A stretch of DNA of 64,000 nt, taken from NCBI GenBank assembly GCA_944376795.1, contig CALWDW010000001.1:134915-198914 (forward strand). The letters run 5' to 3'. This stretch comes from an uncultured Christensenellaceae bacterium. GTDB lineage: Bacteria > Bacillota > Clostridia > Christensenellales > UMGS416. This document shows positions 18,277 through 27,535 of this stretch, piece by piece. The translations under genes and the position numbers were made by a program. Under the pieces are notes generated by a model. The model was not told where the DNA came from, did no database searches, and saw only the letters and a list, made by a program, of their open reading frames with translations. Numbering within the stretch: the stretch's first letter is position 1; every line of letters begins with the position of its first letter.

Positions 18277-19194
18277 ATGAAGAAGCTGCCGCTGGACACA
18301 TTTTTTCGATTGAGGAAAATCATCGCCCGCAATGCCAGGCCGCTGGATTACACCATGTTCCAATACCTCTTTGGACACGGAAGCAGTGAGGATTTCCTCC
18401 GCGTCCTGTCCAGCTACCAAAATGAGGACGGCGGCTTTGGATATAACCTCGAGTGCAACAACTGGAACCCCCATTCCTCCCCCTATACAACATGCATAGC
18501 ATTAGACTATCTGGATGTCGTGGAGGAACCGATAGACAGCGTAGGAGAGGCTATTGTCGTGGGAATCCTGCAATACCTGGCCTCCGGCGCATATATGCTG
18601 GCCTCCGGCTGGGTTGGTATGCAGGGCATCCCCAGCAACAATGATTACGCACACATGCCATGGTTTCATTTTGATCCAGCCAAGGCCGCAGAGGCGGATA
18701 TCGGCGTAACCAAGCGGCTTTCGGACTTTGTTCTACGGCATGGGGATCCCAGCAGCCCCGTTTACGATAAGGCCGCGGCTTGGAAAGCACAATACCAGGA
18801 TTGCAGCCGGTTCCTTCTGGAGGGCTATCCCGATTATGACCCGGTTGCATTACATATCAAGTCCTATGACCCGGCAACCTGGCCGTCTTGGCTGCCGCTT
18901 CCCGTGTATTTTGTTGGCTCTCCCCAAAGCCCGTATTATGCGGAATGCGCACATACCGTCGCCACGAATCTGGATACCCTCGTGGAAACGCTGGAACGCA
19001 CCCAGGACCCTTCGTTCCCCTCCCCGGAAGACCTGGAGGCCTATGAACAAAACACGCCCCATCCCGACGGGAAGCGCTGGTGCGTTGCCGAACAGACCAT
19101 CGGGAATTACTATTGGCAAACGCATTTCATTGTACGCGATCTTTATATCTTGAGAAAATTCGACCGGCTGGATTTCCAGTTCCCCGTTTCCTAA
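18277..19194 (+). CDS. Cyclase/prenyltransferase-fold (alpha/alpha barrel) protein of unknown function
   Basis: A 305-residue soluble protein. It contains a QW-like motif, SYQNEDGGFGYNLE (about residues 48-61), as in squalene-hopene cyclases and prenyltransferase beta subunits, followed by SSPYTTCIALDYL and a late segment WCVAEQTIGNYYWQTHF. This suggests an alpha/alpha-toroid fold. The DxDD catalytic motif of class II terpene cyclases is not visible, so enzymatic cyclisation is unlikely or unproven. It is transcribed alone from its own promoter and closed by a strong terminator. I do not assign a function. Confidence 0.7.
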   Translation: MKKLPLDTFFRLRKIIARNARPLDYTMFQYLFGHGSSEDFLRVLSSYQNEDGGFGYNLECNNWNPHSSPYTTCIALDYLDVVEEPIDSVGEAIVVGILQYLASGAYMLASGWVGMQGIPSNNDYAHMPWFHFDPAKAAEADIGVTKRLSDFVLRHGDPSSPVYDKAAAWKAQYQDCSRFLLEGYPDYDPVALHIKSYDPATWPSWLPLPVYFVGSPQSPYYAECAHTVATNLDTLVETLERTQDPSFPSPEDLEAYEQNTPHPDGKRWCVAEQTIGNYYWQTHFIVRDLYILRKFDRLDFQFPVS

Positions 19195-19274
19195 GCGTAG
19201 CGGCGGCCTTTCCCATGGTAGCTTTGTCTCCATCCAAAGGGTTTGGCGGCCCTCATACCTTCAAAAAACAGGCG

Positions 19275-19306
19275 CAAAAAAGGAGCAGCCAGGAAGGCTG
19301 CTCCTT
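19275..19306. terminator. Bidirectional terminator between the 18277 gene and potD
   Basis: AAGGAGCAGCC and GGCTGCTCCTT form a perfect 11-bp stem with a 5-base loop. It has T-rich tails on both strands (TTTTCC on plus, six T on minus) and serves both convergent transcripts. Confidence 0.9.
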
Positions 19307-19369
19307 TTCCGTTTTAATTCTGCCGCGCATCCCATGGGGGAGGCTTTTCCGTTCTCGATGGAGCGGCGC

Positions 19370-20416
19370 TTAGTTCCCCTTCACCCGCAGGAAAGCATCG
19401 TCATACTTTTCGTTGTATTCGCCCAGATCCACGTACACGTCGCAACGGGCCAGCTCCTCCTCGCTGGGATAGCAGACCGGATTGTTCTGCTCCTCGGGAG
19501 TCAGTTGGTCAAAGGCGCTCTGGTTGGGCGTCGAATAGCCGATCTCCCGTACATTGGCTAGCGCGATATCCGGACGACAGAGGAAGTCGATGAACTTCTC
19601 CGCAGCTTCGTAGTTCTTGCTGCTCTTGGGAATGGCGACGGCGTCAAACCAGACGTTGCTCCCCTCCTTAGGGATCGCGTATGCCAGATCTGGATTCTCC
19701 TCCACCGCCCCTACGACATACCCGGAATACACCAAAGCCAGGGCGGCTTCGCCGGCCACCATTTTATCCTGGATATCATCCAGCGCATAGCCCAGTACCA
19801 AGGGACGCTGCTGGATCAGCAAATCGGTGGCTTCCTGCAGCGCCTCATCGCTGCGCTCATTCAGGGAATACCCCAGCTTGATCATGGCAGGCATGAAGCA
19901 ATCACGGGAGCTATCGTACATGAAGATATTCTGCGCATACTTTTCATCCCAGAGAATATCCCAGCTGTCCACCGGTTCATCCACCATACTGGTGTTGTAA
20001 AGGATTCCCACTGTGCCCCACATGTACGGCACAGAGTAGACATCCCCCGGATCATAGGCCTTATTCCGCAGGCTGGGCATGATGTGGGTGATGTTGGGAA
20101 TATTGTCATAGTTCAGGGGATGGAGCATATCCTGCTTGGCCATGCGCTCAATCATGTAATCCGAAGGGAAAATGACATCGTAATTGCCGCCGCCGGCCTT
20201 CAACTTGGCGTACATCTCCTCGTTGCTGGTAAATGTGGAGTAGACGATCTTGATGCCCGTCTCCTCCGTAAACTGGGTCAGGATATCCTTATCGATATAC
20301 TCGCCCCAATTGTAGACATTAAGCACCGTCTGCTGCTCGCCGCAGCCCGTCAGCAGAGGGACGCACAGCGCCAGCAGCAGTACCAGGGCCAAAACCAGGG
20401 AAACCTTCTTCTTCAT
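19370..20416 (-). CDS. potD: Spermidine/putrescine ABC transporter substrate-binding lipoprotein
   Basis: A 348-residue extracellular polyamine-binding protein. The signal peptide ends in the lipobox LLTGC near residue 25, so it is anchored as a lipoprotein. The mature start VLNVYNWGEYIDKDIL is the hallmark of PotD/PotF, with TFTSNEEMYAKLKAG following. It is last in the cupin regulator-potA-potB-potC-potD operon, 21 bp after potC, and ends at the shared terminator. Confidence 0.94.
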   Translation of the reverse strand: MKKKVSLVLALVLLLALCVPLLTGCGEQQTVLNVYNWGEYIDKDILTQFTEETGIKIVYSTFTSNEEMYAKLKAGGGNYDVIFPSDYMIERMAKQDMLHPLNYDNIPNITHIMPSLRNKAYDPGDVYSVPYMWGTVGILYNTSMVDEPVDSWDILWDEKYAQNIFMYDSSRDCFMPAMIKLGYSLNERSDEALQEATDLLIQQRPLVLGYALDDIQDKMVAGEAALALVYSGYVVGAVEENPDLAYAIPKEGSNVWFDAVAIPKSSKNYEAAEKFIDFLCRPDIALANVREIGYSTPNQSAFDQLTPEEQNNPVCYPSEEELARCDVYVDLGEYNEKYDDAFLRVKGN

Positions 20417-20437
20417 AGTAACTCCTTTCCAACTCCC

Positions 20438-21241
20438 CTAGATCCGGGTTCTTTTCGCAACGGTTCGTCCCAGGGACTTGCGATTGATCAAAAGCAAGAG
20501 GGACACCACCGTAACAAACATAAGGGTCATGATCGCATACACCGTCGGCTCGATTCCCCGCCGCGCGGAAGAATAAATGTAGATGGAGAGATTCTGCACA
20601 CCGGACGTGGTAAAGAAACTGATGACAAAGTCGTCAATGGACAAAGTGAAAGCCATAATCATGCCGCTGATCACCCCCGGCATAATGTCAGGAAGCACCA
20701 CCTTCAAAAAGGCACGCAGCGGCGGCAAACCCAAATCCATCGCCGCCTCCAGCAGATGCCGGTCCATCTGCTTGATGCGCGGCATCACCGACAGGATAAC
20801 ATAGGGAATATTGAACACGATGTGTGAAATCAGCATCGTGGCAAAGCCCAGGTTCATCCGCATAAAAATGAACAGCAGCATCAGGGAAACGCCGGTCACA
20901 ATGTCGGGATTGATCACGGGCAGGTAGCTGATATTCATCACCAGCCCCTGGGACCGCCGGTTCATCTGGGAGATTCCATAGGCCGCAAAGGTCCCCACCA
21001 CCGTGGCCACCAGCGAGGAAATCACCGCAATGATCAAAGTATTGGAAAGCGCCTGCATAATCTCCGCGTTCTGGAACAGCTCGCCGTACCACTTCAAGGA
21101 AAAGCCGGTAAAGTTCCCTCTTGACTTTCCCTCGTTGAAGGACAGGACCATCATCACCAAAATGGGCGCATAAAGGAAGACCAGAACCGCCACCATGTAC
21201 AGCCGGGAAATCAGGTGCAGCGCCTTATGATTTCTCCGCAT
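20438..21241 (-). CDS. potC: Spermidine/putrescine ABC transporter permease PotC
   Basis: A 267-residue inner-membrane permease with six hydrophobic segments. The EAA loop is LLEAAMDLGLPPLRAFLKV. It pairs with PotB to form the channel of the polyamine importer. The ATG shares one base with the potB stop (TGATG) and has GGAGG 9 bases upstream; a GTG one codon earlier is an alternative start. Confidence 0.93.
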   Translation of the reverse strand: MRRNHKALHLISRLYMVAVLVFLYAPILVMMVLSFNEGKSRGNFTGFSLKWYGELFQNAEIMQALSNTLIIAVISSLVATVVGTFAAYGISQMNRRSQGLVMNISYLPVINPDIVTGVSLMLLFIFMRMNLGFATMLISHIVFNIPYVILSVMPRIKQMDRHLLEAAMDLGLPPLRAFLKVVLPDIMPGVISGMIMAFTLSIDDFVISFFTTSGVQNLSIYIYSSARRGIEPTVYAIMTLMFVTVVSLLLLINRKSLGRTVAKRTRI

Positions 21242-22062
21242 CACAGCATTCCTCCCCCGTCCTTGGTATCCGACCCAAACCGGCCCATCAGTCCCATGCT
21301 CAGCAGGATGATCGCCAGCATAATCAGAGAAAGCATCGAACCCACATTCCAGTTCCCCGTAGAGAGGTACTGCTGCTCTATAATATCGCCAAAGAGCATG
21401 AACTTTCCGCCGCTGAGCAGGCGGGAGATCGCAAAGGTGGTAACCGCCGGCATGAACACCATGGTAATCCCGCTTACCACGCCCGGCATGGAAAGCGGCA
21501 GCGTGACCCGGGTAAAGACCCGCCAGCCATTGCAGCCCAGATCCTGCGCGGCCTCCAACAGAGAGACGTCCTGCTTCTGGAGGTTGGTATAGATGGGCAG
21601 GATCATAAAGGGTAGGAAGTTATACACCATTCCCAGAATTACCGCGTTTTCATTGTACAGCAGCTCCATCTGCCCCAGGCCCATGGCGACAAAGAGGGAA
21701 TTCAGAATGCCCGTATTCTCCAGGATGCTCATCCAGGCATAGGTGCGCAGGAGGAAATTCATCCACATCGGCAGGATGAAAAAGAGCGACCACACGGCGC
21801 CATTGCGCGCCCGCGCCAGGAGAAAGGCCACCGGATAGCCCAGCAGCAGGCATAGGGCCGTGCAGAGGAAGGCAATCCAGATAGAGCGGAGGAGGATCTT
21901 CATGTACATCGGGTCGATGGCCTTGAAAAAATGCTCCAGCGTCGGCGCACTGTTCCCCGGCGCATTGGTGAATGCATAGTAGACAATGAGGAACATCGGC
22001 AGAACCGTGAATACCACCATCCACAGGATATAGGGCAGGGCAAAGAGCTTGAGCTTTCTCAC
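21241..22062 (-). CDS. potB: Spermidine/putrescine ABC transporter permease PotB
   Basis: A 273-residue permease with six hydrophobic segments and the EAA loop [16 protein letters not shown]. It starts with GTG inside the potA stop (GTGA overlap) and is followed directly by potC, so potABC are translationally coupled. Confidence 0.93.
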   Translation of the reverse strand: MRKLKLFALPYILWMVVFTVLPMFLIVYYAFTNAPGNSAPTLEHFFKAIDPMYMKILLRSIWIAFLCTALCLLLGYPVAFLLARARNGAVWSLFFILPMWMNFLLRTYAWMSILENTGILNSLFVAMGLGQMELLYNENAVILGMVYNFLPFMILPIYTNLQKQDVSLLEAAQDLGCNGWRVFTRVTLPLSMPGVVSGITMVFMPAVTTFAISRLLSGGKFMLFGDIIEQQYLSTGNWNVGSMLSLIMLAIILLSMGLMGRFGSDTKDGGGML

Positions 22063-23162
22063 AGCGCCTCCTCCTCCCGATAGACGGCCGCGTTGGGGTC
22101 GTCAGACTTCCGCATGATGTGGATATCTTCCGGGCGGACGATCAGCCCTACCTCCATCCCCTCGGCAAACATGGAGGTATCCTGAATCAACCACAGAAAG
22201 CCGGCCGTGTCCCGCACCTGCATTTCGTAATGGACGCCCTTGAAAACCACCGACTCCACCGTGCCCTTGAACTGTCCTTTGTCGCTCTGGGTGACGATGT
22301 AAATATCCTCGGGCCGGATGACCACGTCCACCGGCTCGTTGGGCGCAAAGCCTTTGTCCACGCAGTCCAAGGAGACATCTCCGATTACCACCCGTTCATC
22401 CTCCGGCATGATGCCGTCAATGATATTGCTCTCCCCGATAAAGTCGGCCACAAAGCGGTTCCGGGGCTCATTATAAATGTCCTGGGGCGTCCCAACCTGC
22501 TGGATCGTGCCGCCGCGCATCACCACCACGGTGTCACTCATGGTCAGGGCTTCCTCCTGGTCGTGGGTGACATACACAAAGGTAATCCCCAGCTTCTGCT
22601 GCATATTCTTAAGCTCGATCTGCATCTCCTTGCGCTTCTTGAGATCCAGCGCCCCCAGCGGTTCATCCAGCAGAAGCACCTCCGGCTCATTCACCAGAGC
22701 GCGGGCAATGGCCACCCGCTGCTGCTCGCCGCCGGAAAGGGAGGTAACCTTGCGCTTGTTGTAGCCCTGCAGCCCCACCATGCGCAGCATGGCGTCCACC
22801 TTCTGGGCGATCACGTCCTTGGGCAGCTTCTTAACGGTAAGGCCAAAGGCAATATTATCCGCCACATTGAGGTGCGGAAAAAGGGCATAGCGCTGAAACA
22901 CCGTATTTACCTTGCGCTTATAGGGCGGAACGGCGCTGACGTCCTTCCCGTCGATATAGATGGCGCCGCTGGTCGGCGTTTCAAAGCCCGCAATCATGCG
23001 CAGCGTGGTCGTCTTCCCGCACCCGGAAGGCCCCAGCAAAGTCACAAACTCATGCCTGCGGATGGTGAGGGAGATGTGGTCCACAGCCTGCTTTTCATCC
23101 CCGTCATCGGTAAACAGCTTACATACATCCCGAATTTCAATGAGCGCATCTTGGTTGGACAT
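22059..23162 (-). CDS. potA: Spermidine/putrescine ABC transporter ATP-binding protein
   Basis: The 367-residue ATPase of the polyamine importer. Walker [10 protein letters not shown], signature [15 protein letters not shown], Walker [12 protein letters not shown] and the H-loop YVTHDQEEA are intact. The C-terminal TOBE-type domain (residues about 245-350) is typical of PotA/CysA. AAAGGAG precedes the ATG. It lies 21 bp after the regulator gene. Confidence 0.95.
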   Translation of the reverse strand: MSNQDALIEIRDVCKLFTDDGDEKQAVDHISLTIRRHEFVTLLGPSGCGKTTTLRMIAGFETPTSGAIYIDGKDVSAVPPYKRKVNTVFQRYALFPHLNVADNIAFGLTVKKLPKDVIAQKVDAMLRMVGLQGYNKRKVTSLSGGEQQRVAIARALVNEPEVLLLDEPLGALDLKKRKEMQIELKNMQQKLGITFVYVTHDQEEALTMSDTVVVMRGGTIQQVGTPQDIYNEPRNRFVADFIGESNIIDGIMPEDERVVIGDVSLDCVDKGFAPNEPVDVVIRPEDIYIVTQSDKGQFKGTVESVVFKGVHYEMQVRDTAGFLWLIQDTSMFAEGMEVGLIVRPEDIHIMRKSDDPNAAVYREEEAL

Positions 23163-23183
23163 TGCGGCTACATGCTCCTTTGA

Positions 23184-23723
23184 CTAAAAACTAGGCGGAT
23201 CGGCCACCCATAGGATGACGGCCGGGTGCTTCCCGGGATTGCTGATGCCATGGGCCACGGCAGCGCGGAAATAGAAGGAATCGCCCTTTTTGAGCCTGTG
23301 GCGCTTCAGCCCTTCGTGCAGGTAAATGGTTCCGCTCAGCACATATCCGAATTCCTCCCCCTGGTGGGGATCCTGCACGGGGGTGAAGCTCCCCGGCTGC
23401 AGGGTGATCATCAGGGGTTCCATCAAATTCTTCTGGGCGTTGGGAATCAGAAAGCGTTTCAACACGCCGGCCTCTTCATCGTTCTTCTCAAAGGTGTCCT
23501 CCGGCGTAAAAACCACCTTCTCATTCACGGGAGAGCTGAAAAACTCCCGGAGATCCGTGCCCAAGGCTCCCAGGATATCCATCAGCGTGGCAATCGAGGG
23601 CGAGGCCAGATCCCGCTCCAGCTGGGACAGGTATCCCTTGGACAGCTCGGTGCGGTCGGCCAGATCCTCCAGCGTCATGTCGTGCATAAGACGCAGGCTG
23701 CGTATCTTCGCTCCAATCTGCAT
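23184..23723 (-). CDS. XRE-family transcriptional regulator with C-terminal cupin domain
   Basis: A 179-residue regulator. Residues about 5-60 form an XRE helix-turn-helix (LEDLADRTELSKGYLSQLERD), and residues about 105-178 a cupin_2 sensor (HQGEEFGYVLSGTIYLHEG). PuuR-type polyamine regulators share this architecture and typically head pot or put operons, so it probably senses a polyamine and represses this operon. The chosen ATG has AAAGGA 8 bases upstream; an ATG six codons earlier lacks a ribosome binding site. Palindromes between it and the promoter are candidate operators. Confidence 0.85.
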   Translation of the reverse strand: MQIGAKIRSLRLMHDMTLEDLADRTELSKGYLSQLERDLASPSIATLMDILGALGTDLREFFSSPVNEKVVFTPEDTFEKNDEEAGVLKRFLIPNAQKNLMEPLMITLQPGSFTPVQDPHQGEEFGYVLSGTIYLHEGLKRHRLKKGDSFYFRAAVAHGISNPGKHPAVILWVADPPSF

Positions 23724-23781
23724 GCCATCGATCCTTTCCATCCGTTGGAAAACGTTGGGACGCTCGGGCCTTCCCGGCAGG

Positions 23782-23791
23782 TTTGATCAAA
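23782..23791. promoter_or_regulatory. Candidate operator half-sites TTTGATCAAA
   Basis: A perfect 10-bp palindrome TTTGATCAAA in the leader of the regulator-pot operon. It shares the TTTGAT core with the larger palindrome at 23862-23886. Confidence 0.4.
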
Positions 23792-23861
23792 ACAAACGTC
23801 CCGTTTATCGCGTGTTTGCACTGGGAAAACTTCCTGTTTGACCAGGAAAGCCTCCGTAGAT

Positions 23862-23886
23862 AATATCAAACTCTAAGTTTGATATT
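23862..23886. promoter_or_regulatory. Candidate operator of the pot operon (perfect 10-bp inverted repeat)
   Basis: AATATCAAAC, 5-base spacer, GTTTGATATT. The arms are perfectly complementary and AT-rich with no T-tract, so this is more like a protein-binding site than a terminator. It lies about 20 bp downstream of the -10 box of the pot promoter, where a bound repressor would block transcription. A second smaller palindrome, TTCCTG/CAGGAA, is at 23831-23848. Confidence 0.6.
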
Positions 23887-23905
23887 TCCAAACCAAACGA
23901 TATTA

Positions 23906-23934
23906 TTTTTATCACAATGGTTCGACGTTGTCAA
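23906..23934 (-). promoter_or_regulatory. Probable promoter of the regulator-potABCD operon
   Basis: TTGACA (23934-23929), 17-bp spacer, TAAAAA (23911-23906). The -35 is consensus but the -10 is poor, which suits a regulated promoter. Confidence 0.5.
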
Positions 23935-24131
23935 TGCTTATTTTGCAATATTTTCCCATGGAAGCAGCATTCGGGCTGGCTGCCGTGCTTTTCTCCGTTT
24001 TGGTGCGGATATTTCCCGTTATTATGGGCATTTCACCCAAGCTTTTCCCGCAATTTACGATGCGGATGTGAAAAGGATCCCGCAAAGGAAAGACGAATAA
24101 TAAGAATATACCACATACAAGGAGGCCTCTC

Positions 24132-25166
24132 ATGCGAGCAGCCGTATTATGCGCGAAACGCGATATCCGCATTCAAGACATTCCGATCCCCGCCATCCGG
24201 GAAAACGAGGTGCTCATTCGGGTTGGCTACGCCGGGGTATGCGGCTCCGAAATCGCCCGGGTGGACGGCGCCGCCCACCGCTTCCCTATGGTGCAGGGAC
24301 ACGAATTTTCCGGCGTCATTGAGAAAACCGGTTCCGCCGTAAAAAATCTTTCCGTAGGACAGGCGGTGGCCGTGGCGCCCTTGGTGGTCTGCGGTCAGTG
24401 CGAAATGTGCCTGCAGGGGCTGCCCTACGCCTGCCGCCATTCCCACTTTATTGGCGTGGCCATGGACGGCGCCTGGTCGGAATTCGCCTCTGTTCCCGAG
24501 AGCAACGTGATTCCCCTCCCCTCCGGGACGGCGCTGCGGGACGGCGCCTTCATTGAACCCGCCACGGTGGCAATTCACGGTCTGGACCTCATGGCGCTTC
24601 GCCCCGGCCACCCCCTGGCTATCGTGGGCATGGGAACGATTGGGCTGCTGACCCTCCAAGCCGCCAAGCTCTTGGGCGCCGGCCCCACCACGGTATTTGA
24701 CGTCAATCCTGCCCGCCTGGAAGCCGCTGCAGCGCTGGGCGCCGACTTCTGCCTCAACTCTTCCGACCCAGACTGTCTCGCCCAGGTCATGGAGCGCACC
24801 GGACGGCGCGGATTCCCCCAGGTGGCGGAGACGGCAGGCACCGCTGCGGCCGAGGTTCTATCCGTCATGATAACCGGAGCACGGGGAAAACTCATGTACA
24901 TCGGTACACCCGGCAAGGACGTGACCTTTACCCGGGACGAGTTTGAAACCATCAACAAGCGTGAAATGACCGTGATGGGCTCCTGGATGTCCTATTCCGC
25001 CCCTTTCCCCGGTTGGGAGTGGCAGGCCGCCGCCCAATGGCTTTCCCAAGGGAAAATCCTTTTGGACCGTCTCATTGATCGGATCATCCCCTTGGAAGCA
25101 CTCCCCCAGGCCTTTGCGGATATCTTTGCCGGAAAGGTCAGCGGCAAGGTATTGATCCAGTTGTGA
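24132..25166 (+). CDS. Zinc-dependent alcohol dehydrogenase, galactitol-1-phosphate 5-dehydrogenase-like
   Basis: A 344-residue medium-chain dehydrogenase. Catalytic zinc ligands C37 and H57/E58 (GHEF) and structural zinc cysteines C87, C90, C93 and C101 are all present. The Rossmann motif is VGMGTIGLLTLQ near residue 205. The late segment GSWMSYSAPFPGWEW is characteristic of GatD-type polyol-phosphate dehydrogenases, so a sugar-alcohol phosphate is a plausible substrate; no PTS genes are nearby to confirm this. AAGGAGG precedes the ATG. It is divergent from the pot operon. Confidence 0.82.
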   Translation: MRAAVLCAKRDIRIQDIPIPAIRENEVLIRVGYAGVCGSEIARVDGAAHRFPMVQGHEFSGVIEKTGSAVKNLSVGQAVAVAPLVVCGQCEMCLQGLPYACRHSHFIGVAMDGAWSEFASVPESNVIPLPSGTALRDGAFIEPATVAIHGLDLMALRPGHPLAIVGMGTIGLLTLQAAKLLGAGPTTVFDVNPARLEAAAALGADFCLNSSDPDCLAQVMERTGRRGFPQVAETAGTAAAEVLSVMITGARGKLMYIGTPGKDVTFTRDEFETINKREMTVMGSWMSYSAPFPGWEWQAAAQWLSQGKILLDRLIDRIIPLEALPQAFADIFAGKVSGKVLIQL

Positions 25167-25226
25167 TGCAGCAGTAGAGTTTCCCCCAGCGGCATCAGGC
25201 GCCGCATCACCTCCCTTCTATTGCGC

Positions 25227-25258
25227 AAAAATCGGCGCCGCATCATACGATGCGGCGT
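25227..25258 (-). terminator. Terminator of the VTC-DUF4956-CotH operon
   Basis: On the minus strand CGCCGCATC and GATGCGGCG form a 9-bp stem with a 4-base loop, followed by CGATTTTT. It lies 32 bp after the CotH stop. It might also slow transcription from the convergent dehydrogenase gene. Confidence 0.8.
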
Positions 25259-25289
25259 CTGCCTGTGCTTCCCGATATGCTCTTCCCAG

Positions 25290-27524
25290 CTATCCCCGGT
25301 GTCCTTTATACGCTGCGGCAAAGGCGATGCCGACTGCCAGAACCAATACGCTGGCGCCAAGCAGAATGCCCGTCGAAGCGCCCCCGGCCGTTGAGTCTCC
25401 TACGCCGCCACTTCCGCCGGTTTCGGGGCGCTCCTGTCCGGAATCGCTGCCGGGCCATTCCATTTCCGGCATTTCTCCCCCGTCTTCCGGCGCCGTAAAG
25501 CCCTCCGGAACCTCCATGCCTTCATCCCCGCCGGGCCAAGGCATCGCACCCCCCTGGGGTATTTCCGGTATGCCCTGCCCACTGCCGTCCTCCGGAACCG
25601 CTTCGTCCTCCCCGCCTTCGTCCGCAGCCGGCGGGGTCTCTTCCACAGCCAGTGTCTGGCCCCCACGCTGTTCCTGCGCAATGCCTTCGGAAGCAGCCTC
25701 GTCCTGGCTGCCGGTCCTGCGCATGCCGCCACCCATACTGCTATTCATGGAACCCATATCCGAGATCTGTATTTCCCCGGCGTCAACCAACGTACTGCTG
25801 TCCTGGGACTGCCCATCCGATGTAGAGGGAATCGTCCCGGCCAATTGTCCCTCAATACTCTCCGCCCGGAGCAGGCAAAATGCCTTCAGTGTTGCAATCC
25901 CCGTTTCAAATTCCTCGTAGGTGCAGAATTTGGTAGGATCCTTTTCCACATAGGGGGAGATCATGGCCTGGACCTGCTCCATCATCTCGGCAAAGTATCC
26001 GCTGGCAAAGTACCCGTCAATAAACTCCGCGAAGGCCTGGTGATACATCTCGGTATACGTTGGATCGGAGAAAATCCATGCCAGCATGGGCCGTGAGTCC
26101 ACCGTGCCGCCGGAAACAGGGGTATCAATGGGGTAGTTCACCAAGGCCGTGGCATCCTGGGCCCCCTGGAATCCTCCGAAGGCCAGGTTGTAGTCCCACG
26201 GAATCATGGACAGCTGTCCGTCCTCCTCGTAAAGATAGTAATTGTGGATCATAGAGCCGGTGTAGCTGTCAAAGTTACAGACGAAATTATGTACCACAAA
26301 GTAGCGGATGACCTCCTCTACGTCCACCACATCCTCGATATTCTCACAGTCATTCAGCTGGCGCAGGGATGCAATCAGCCGGTCCTTATCCGCGTTGGTA
26401 ATGTCTGTTTTGGCGTTATCAAAGATATTCTCGTAGCTGCTGTAGGCGTCATCGGTATAGACCAGGGAAACGTCGTCGCTGCCCATGCTGCCGGGCATCA
26501 TACCCCCGGCGGAAAAGCCCGCAAACCCGCCGTCCTCCGGCCTTTGCATCTCCCTCGCCCGCGAGCCGTCATCCTCCGAAGCAAATCCGTTTGAACCGGC
26601 AAACAGCGCCGCCACTTCCGTAAAGTCCCGGCCGTTGAGAAGATCTTCCACGCTCTCTGCGGTATCGCAGGCAGCCAGCAGAGCCTCCGCATCTGTGTAG
26701 CCCAGTGCCTCCGCCAGCGTCTGAAGCGCCGCGTCGTCCATGCTCTGCAGCAGACTCTTTACCGTATCAAGCCCCATCTGCCAGGGCATGGCTTCCATTC
26801 CCTTCGCCGGGGATTCCCCAGCCTCTCCCTGTGGCTGCGCGCCGCCATCCTGGGCCTGCCAATCCTCCATATTGAATTGGCCGCCGTTTCCACGGCCGCC
26901 GCCCATACTCATGCTGTCGGGCTTATACAGCTCGCCGTAATCATTTCCATAGTTTCGGCGCAGGAAGGACTCTTCCACGCCTTCAACAGCCAAATACAGC
27001 CCCCAATCCTCCCCGTTTACCGTTATGTATGCATAGCTGCACAGCGGGGCATCCACCCCAAAGAACCCCATCATCTGGTAGGTCAGGTAGTCCTTCATAT
27101 AGGTATTGTCCTGGATGATATTGTTCAGGCTCAGCTTATCCAGGCCGTGATAGCTGATTGCGCTGTCGTAGTGATCAAACTCAATCTTAAAGCTGTACCG
27201 ATCGTTCCCATAGCTTGCCACCTGGGTCAGGGAGGTATTGCCCTTGGCGCGAATGGCCACATTGGAGTAGGTTTCCCCGTCAATCACCAAAGAGCAAAGG
27301 GCGTACTCCTCGTCCATACAGCTGTCAAGGAAGCCCTCCCAGTCCTCCATCTCGATGGCAATGGTGTGGACCGTATCCGCATCAAACAGGCGGTCCTCAT
27401 AGCCCAGGGCCGCAGACGCCGCCTGGAGGCCCAGTGCCTCCCCATTCATAAAGACAACGGTGAGGACGACAGCCAGCGCTATGGCAATGCAGCAGATTCG
27501 GTCTATCTGTTTATGCGTTGACAT
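25290..27524 (-). CDS. CotH kinase family protein
   Basis: A 744-residue CotH-family protein. CotH of Bacillus is an atypical kinase that phosphorylates spore coat proteins. There is an N-terminal hydrophobic segment (residues about 10-27) and a C-terminal one (about 718-738), so it is probably membrane-anchored outside the cell. The CotH domain shows RAKGNTSL, DKLSLNN, GLYLAVEGVEESFL and MIPWDYNLAFGG. Two low-complexity regions interrupt or follow it: a Gly/Asp/Met-rich insert at about 205-365 and a Glu/Pro/Gly-rich stalk at about 590-715. It is last in an operon with DUF4956 and VTC-domain genes. Confidence 0.88.
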   Translation of the reverse strand: MSTHKQIDRICCIAIALAVVLTVVFMNGEALGLQAASAALGYEDRLFDADTVHTIAIEMEDWEGFLDSCMDEEYALCSLVIDGETYSNVAIRAKGNTSLTQVASYGNDRYSFKIEFDHYDSAISYHGLDKLSLNNIIQDNTYMKDYLTYQMMGFFGVDAPLCSYAYITVNGEDWGLYLAVEGVEESFLRRNYGNDYGELYKPDSMSMGGGRGNGGQFNMEDWQAQDGGAQPQGEAGESPAKGMEAMPWQMGLDTVKSLLQSMDDAALQTLAEALGYTDAEALLAACDTAESVEDLLNGRDFTEVAALFAGSNGFASEDDGSRAREMQRPEDGGFAGFSAGGMMPGSMGSDDVSLVYTDDAYSSYENIFDNAKTDITNADKDRLIASLRQLNDCENIEDVVDVEEVIRYFVVHNFVCNFDSYTGSMIHNYYLYEEDGQLSMIPWDYNLAFGGFQGAQDATALVNYPIDTPVSGGTVDSRPMLAWIFSDPTYTEMYHQAFAEFIDGYFASGYFAEMMEQVQAMISPYVEKDPTKFCTYEEFETGIATLKAFCLLRAESIEGQLAGTIPSTSDGQSQDSSTLVDAGEIQISDMGSMNSSMGGGMRRTGSQDEAASEGIAQEQRGGQTLAVEETPPAADEGGEDEAVPEDGSGQGIPEIPQGGAMPWPGGDEGMEVPEGFTAPEDGGEMPEMEWPGSDSGQERPETGGSGGVGDSTAGGASTGILLGASVLVLAVGIAFAAAYKGHRG

Positions 27525-27535
27525 AGTCCCGCTCC

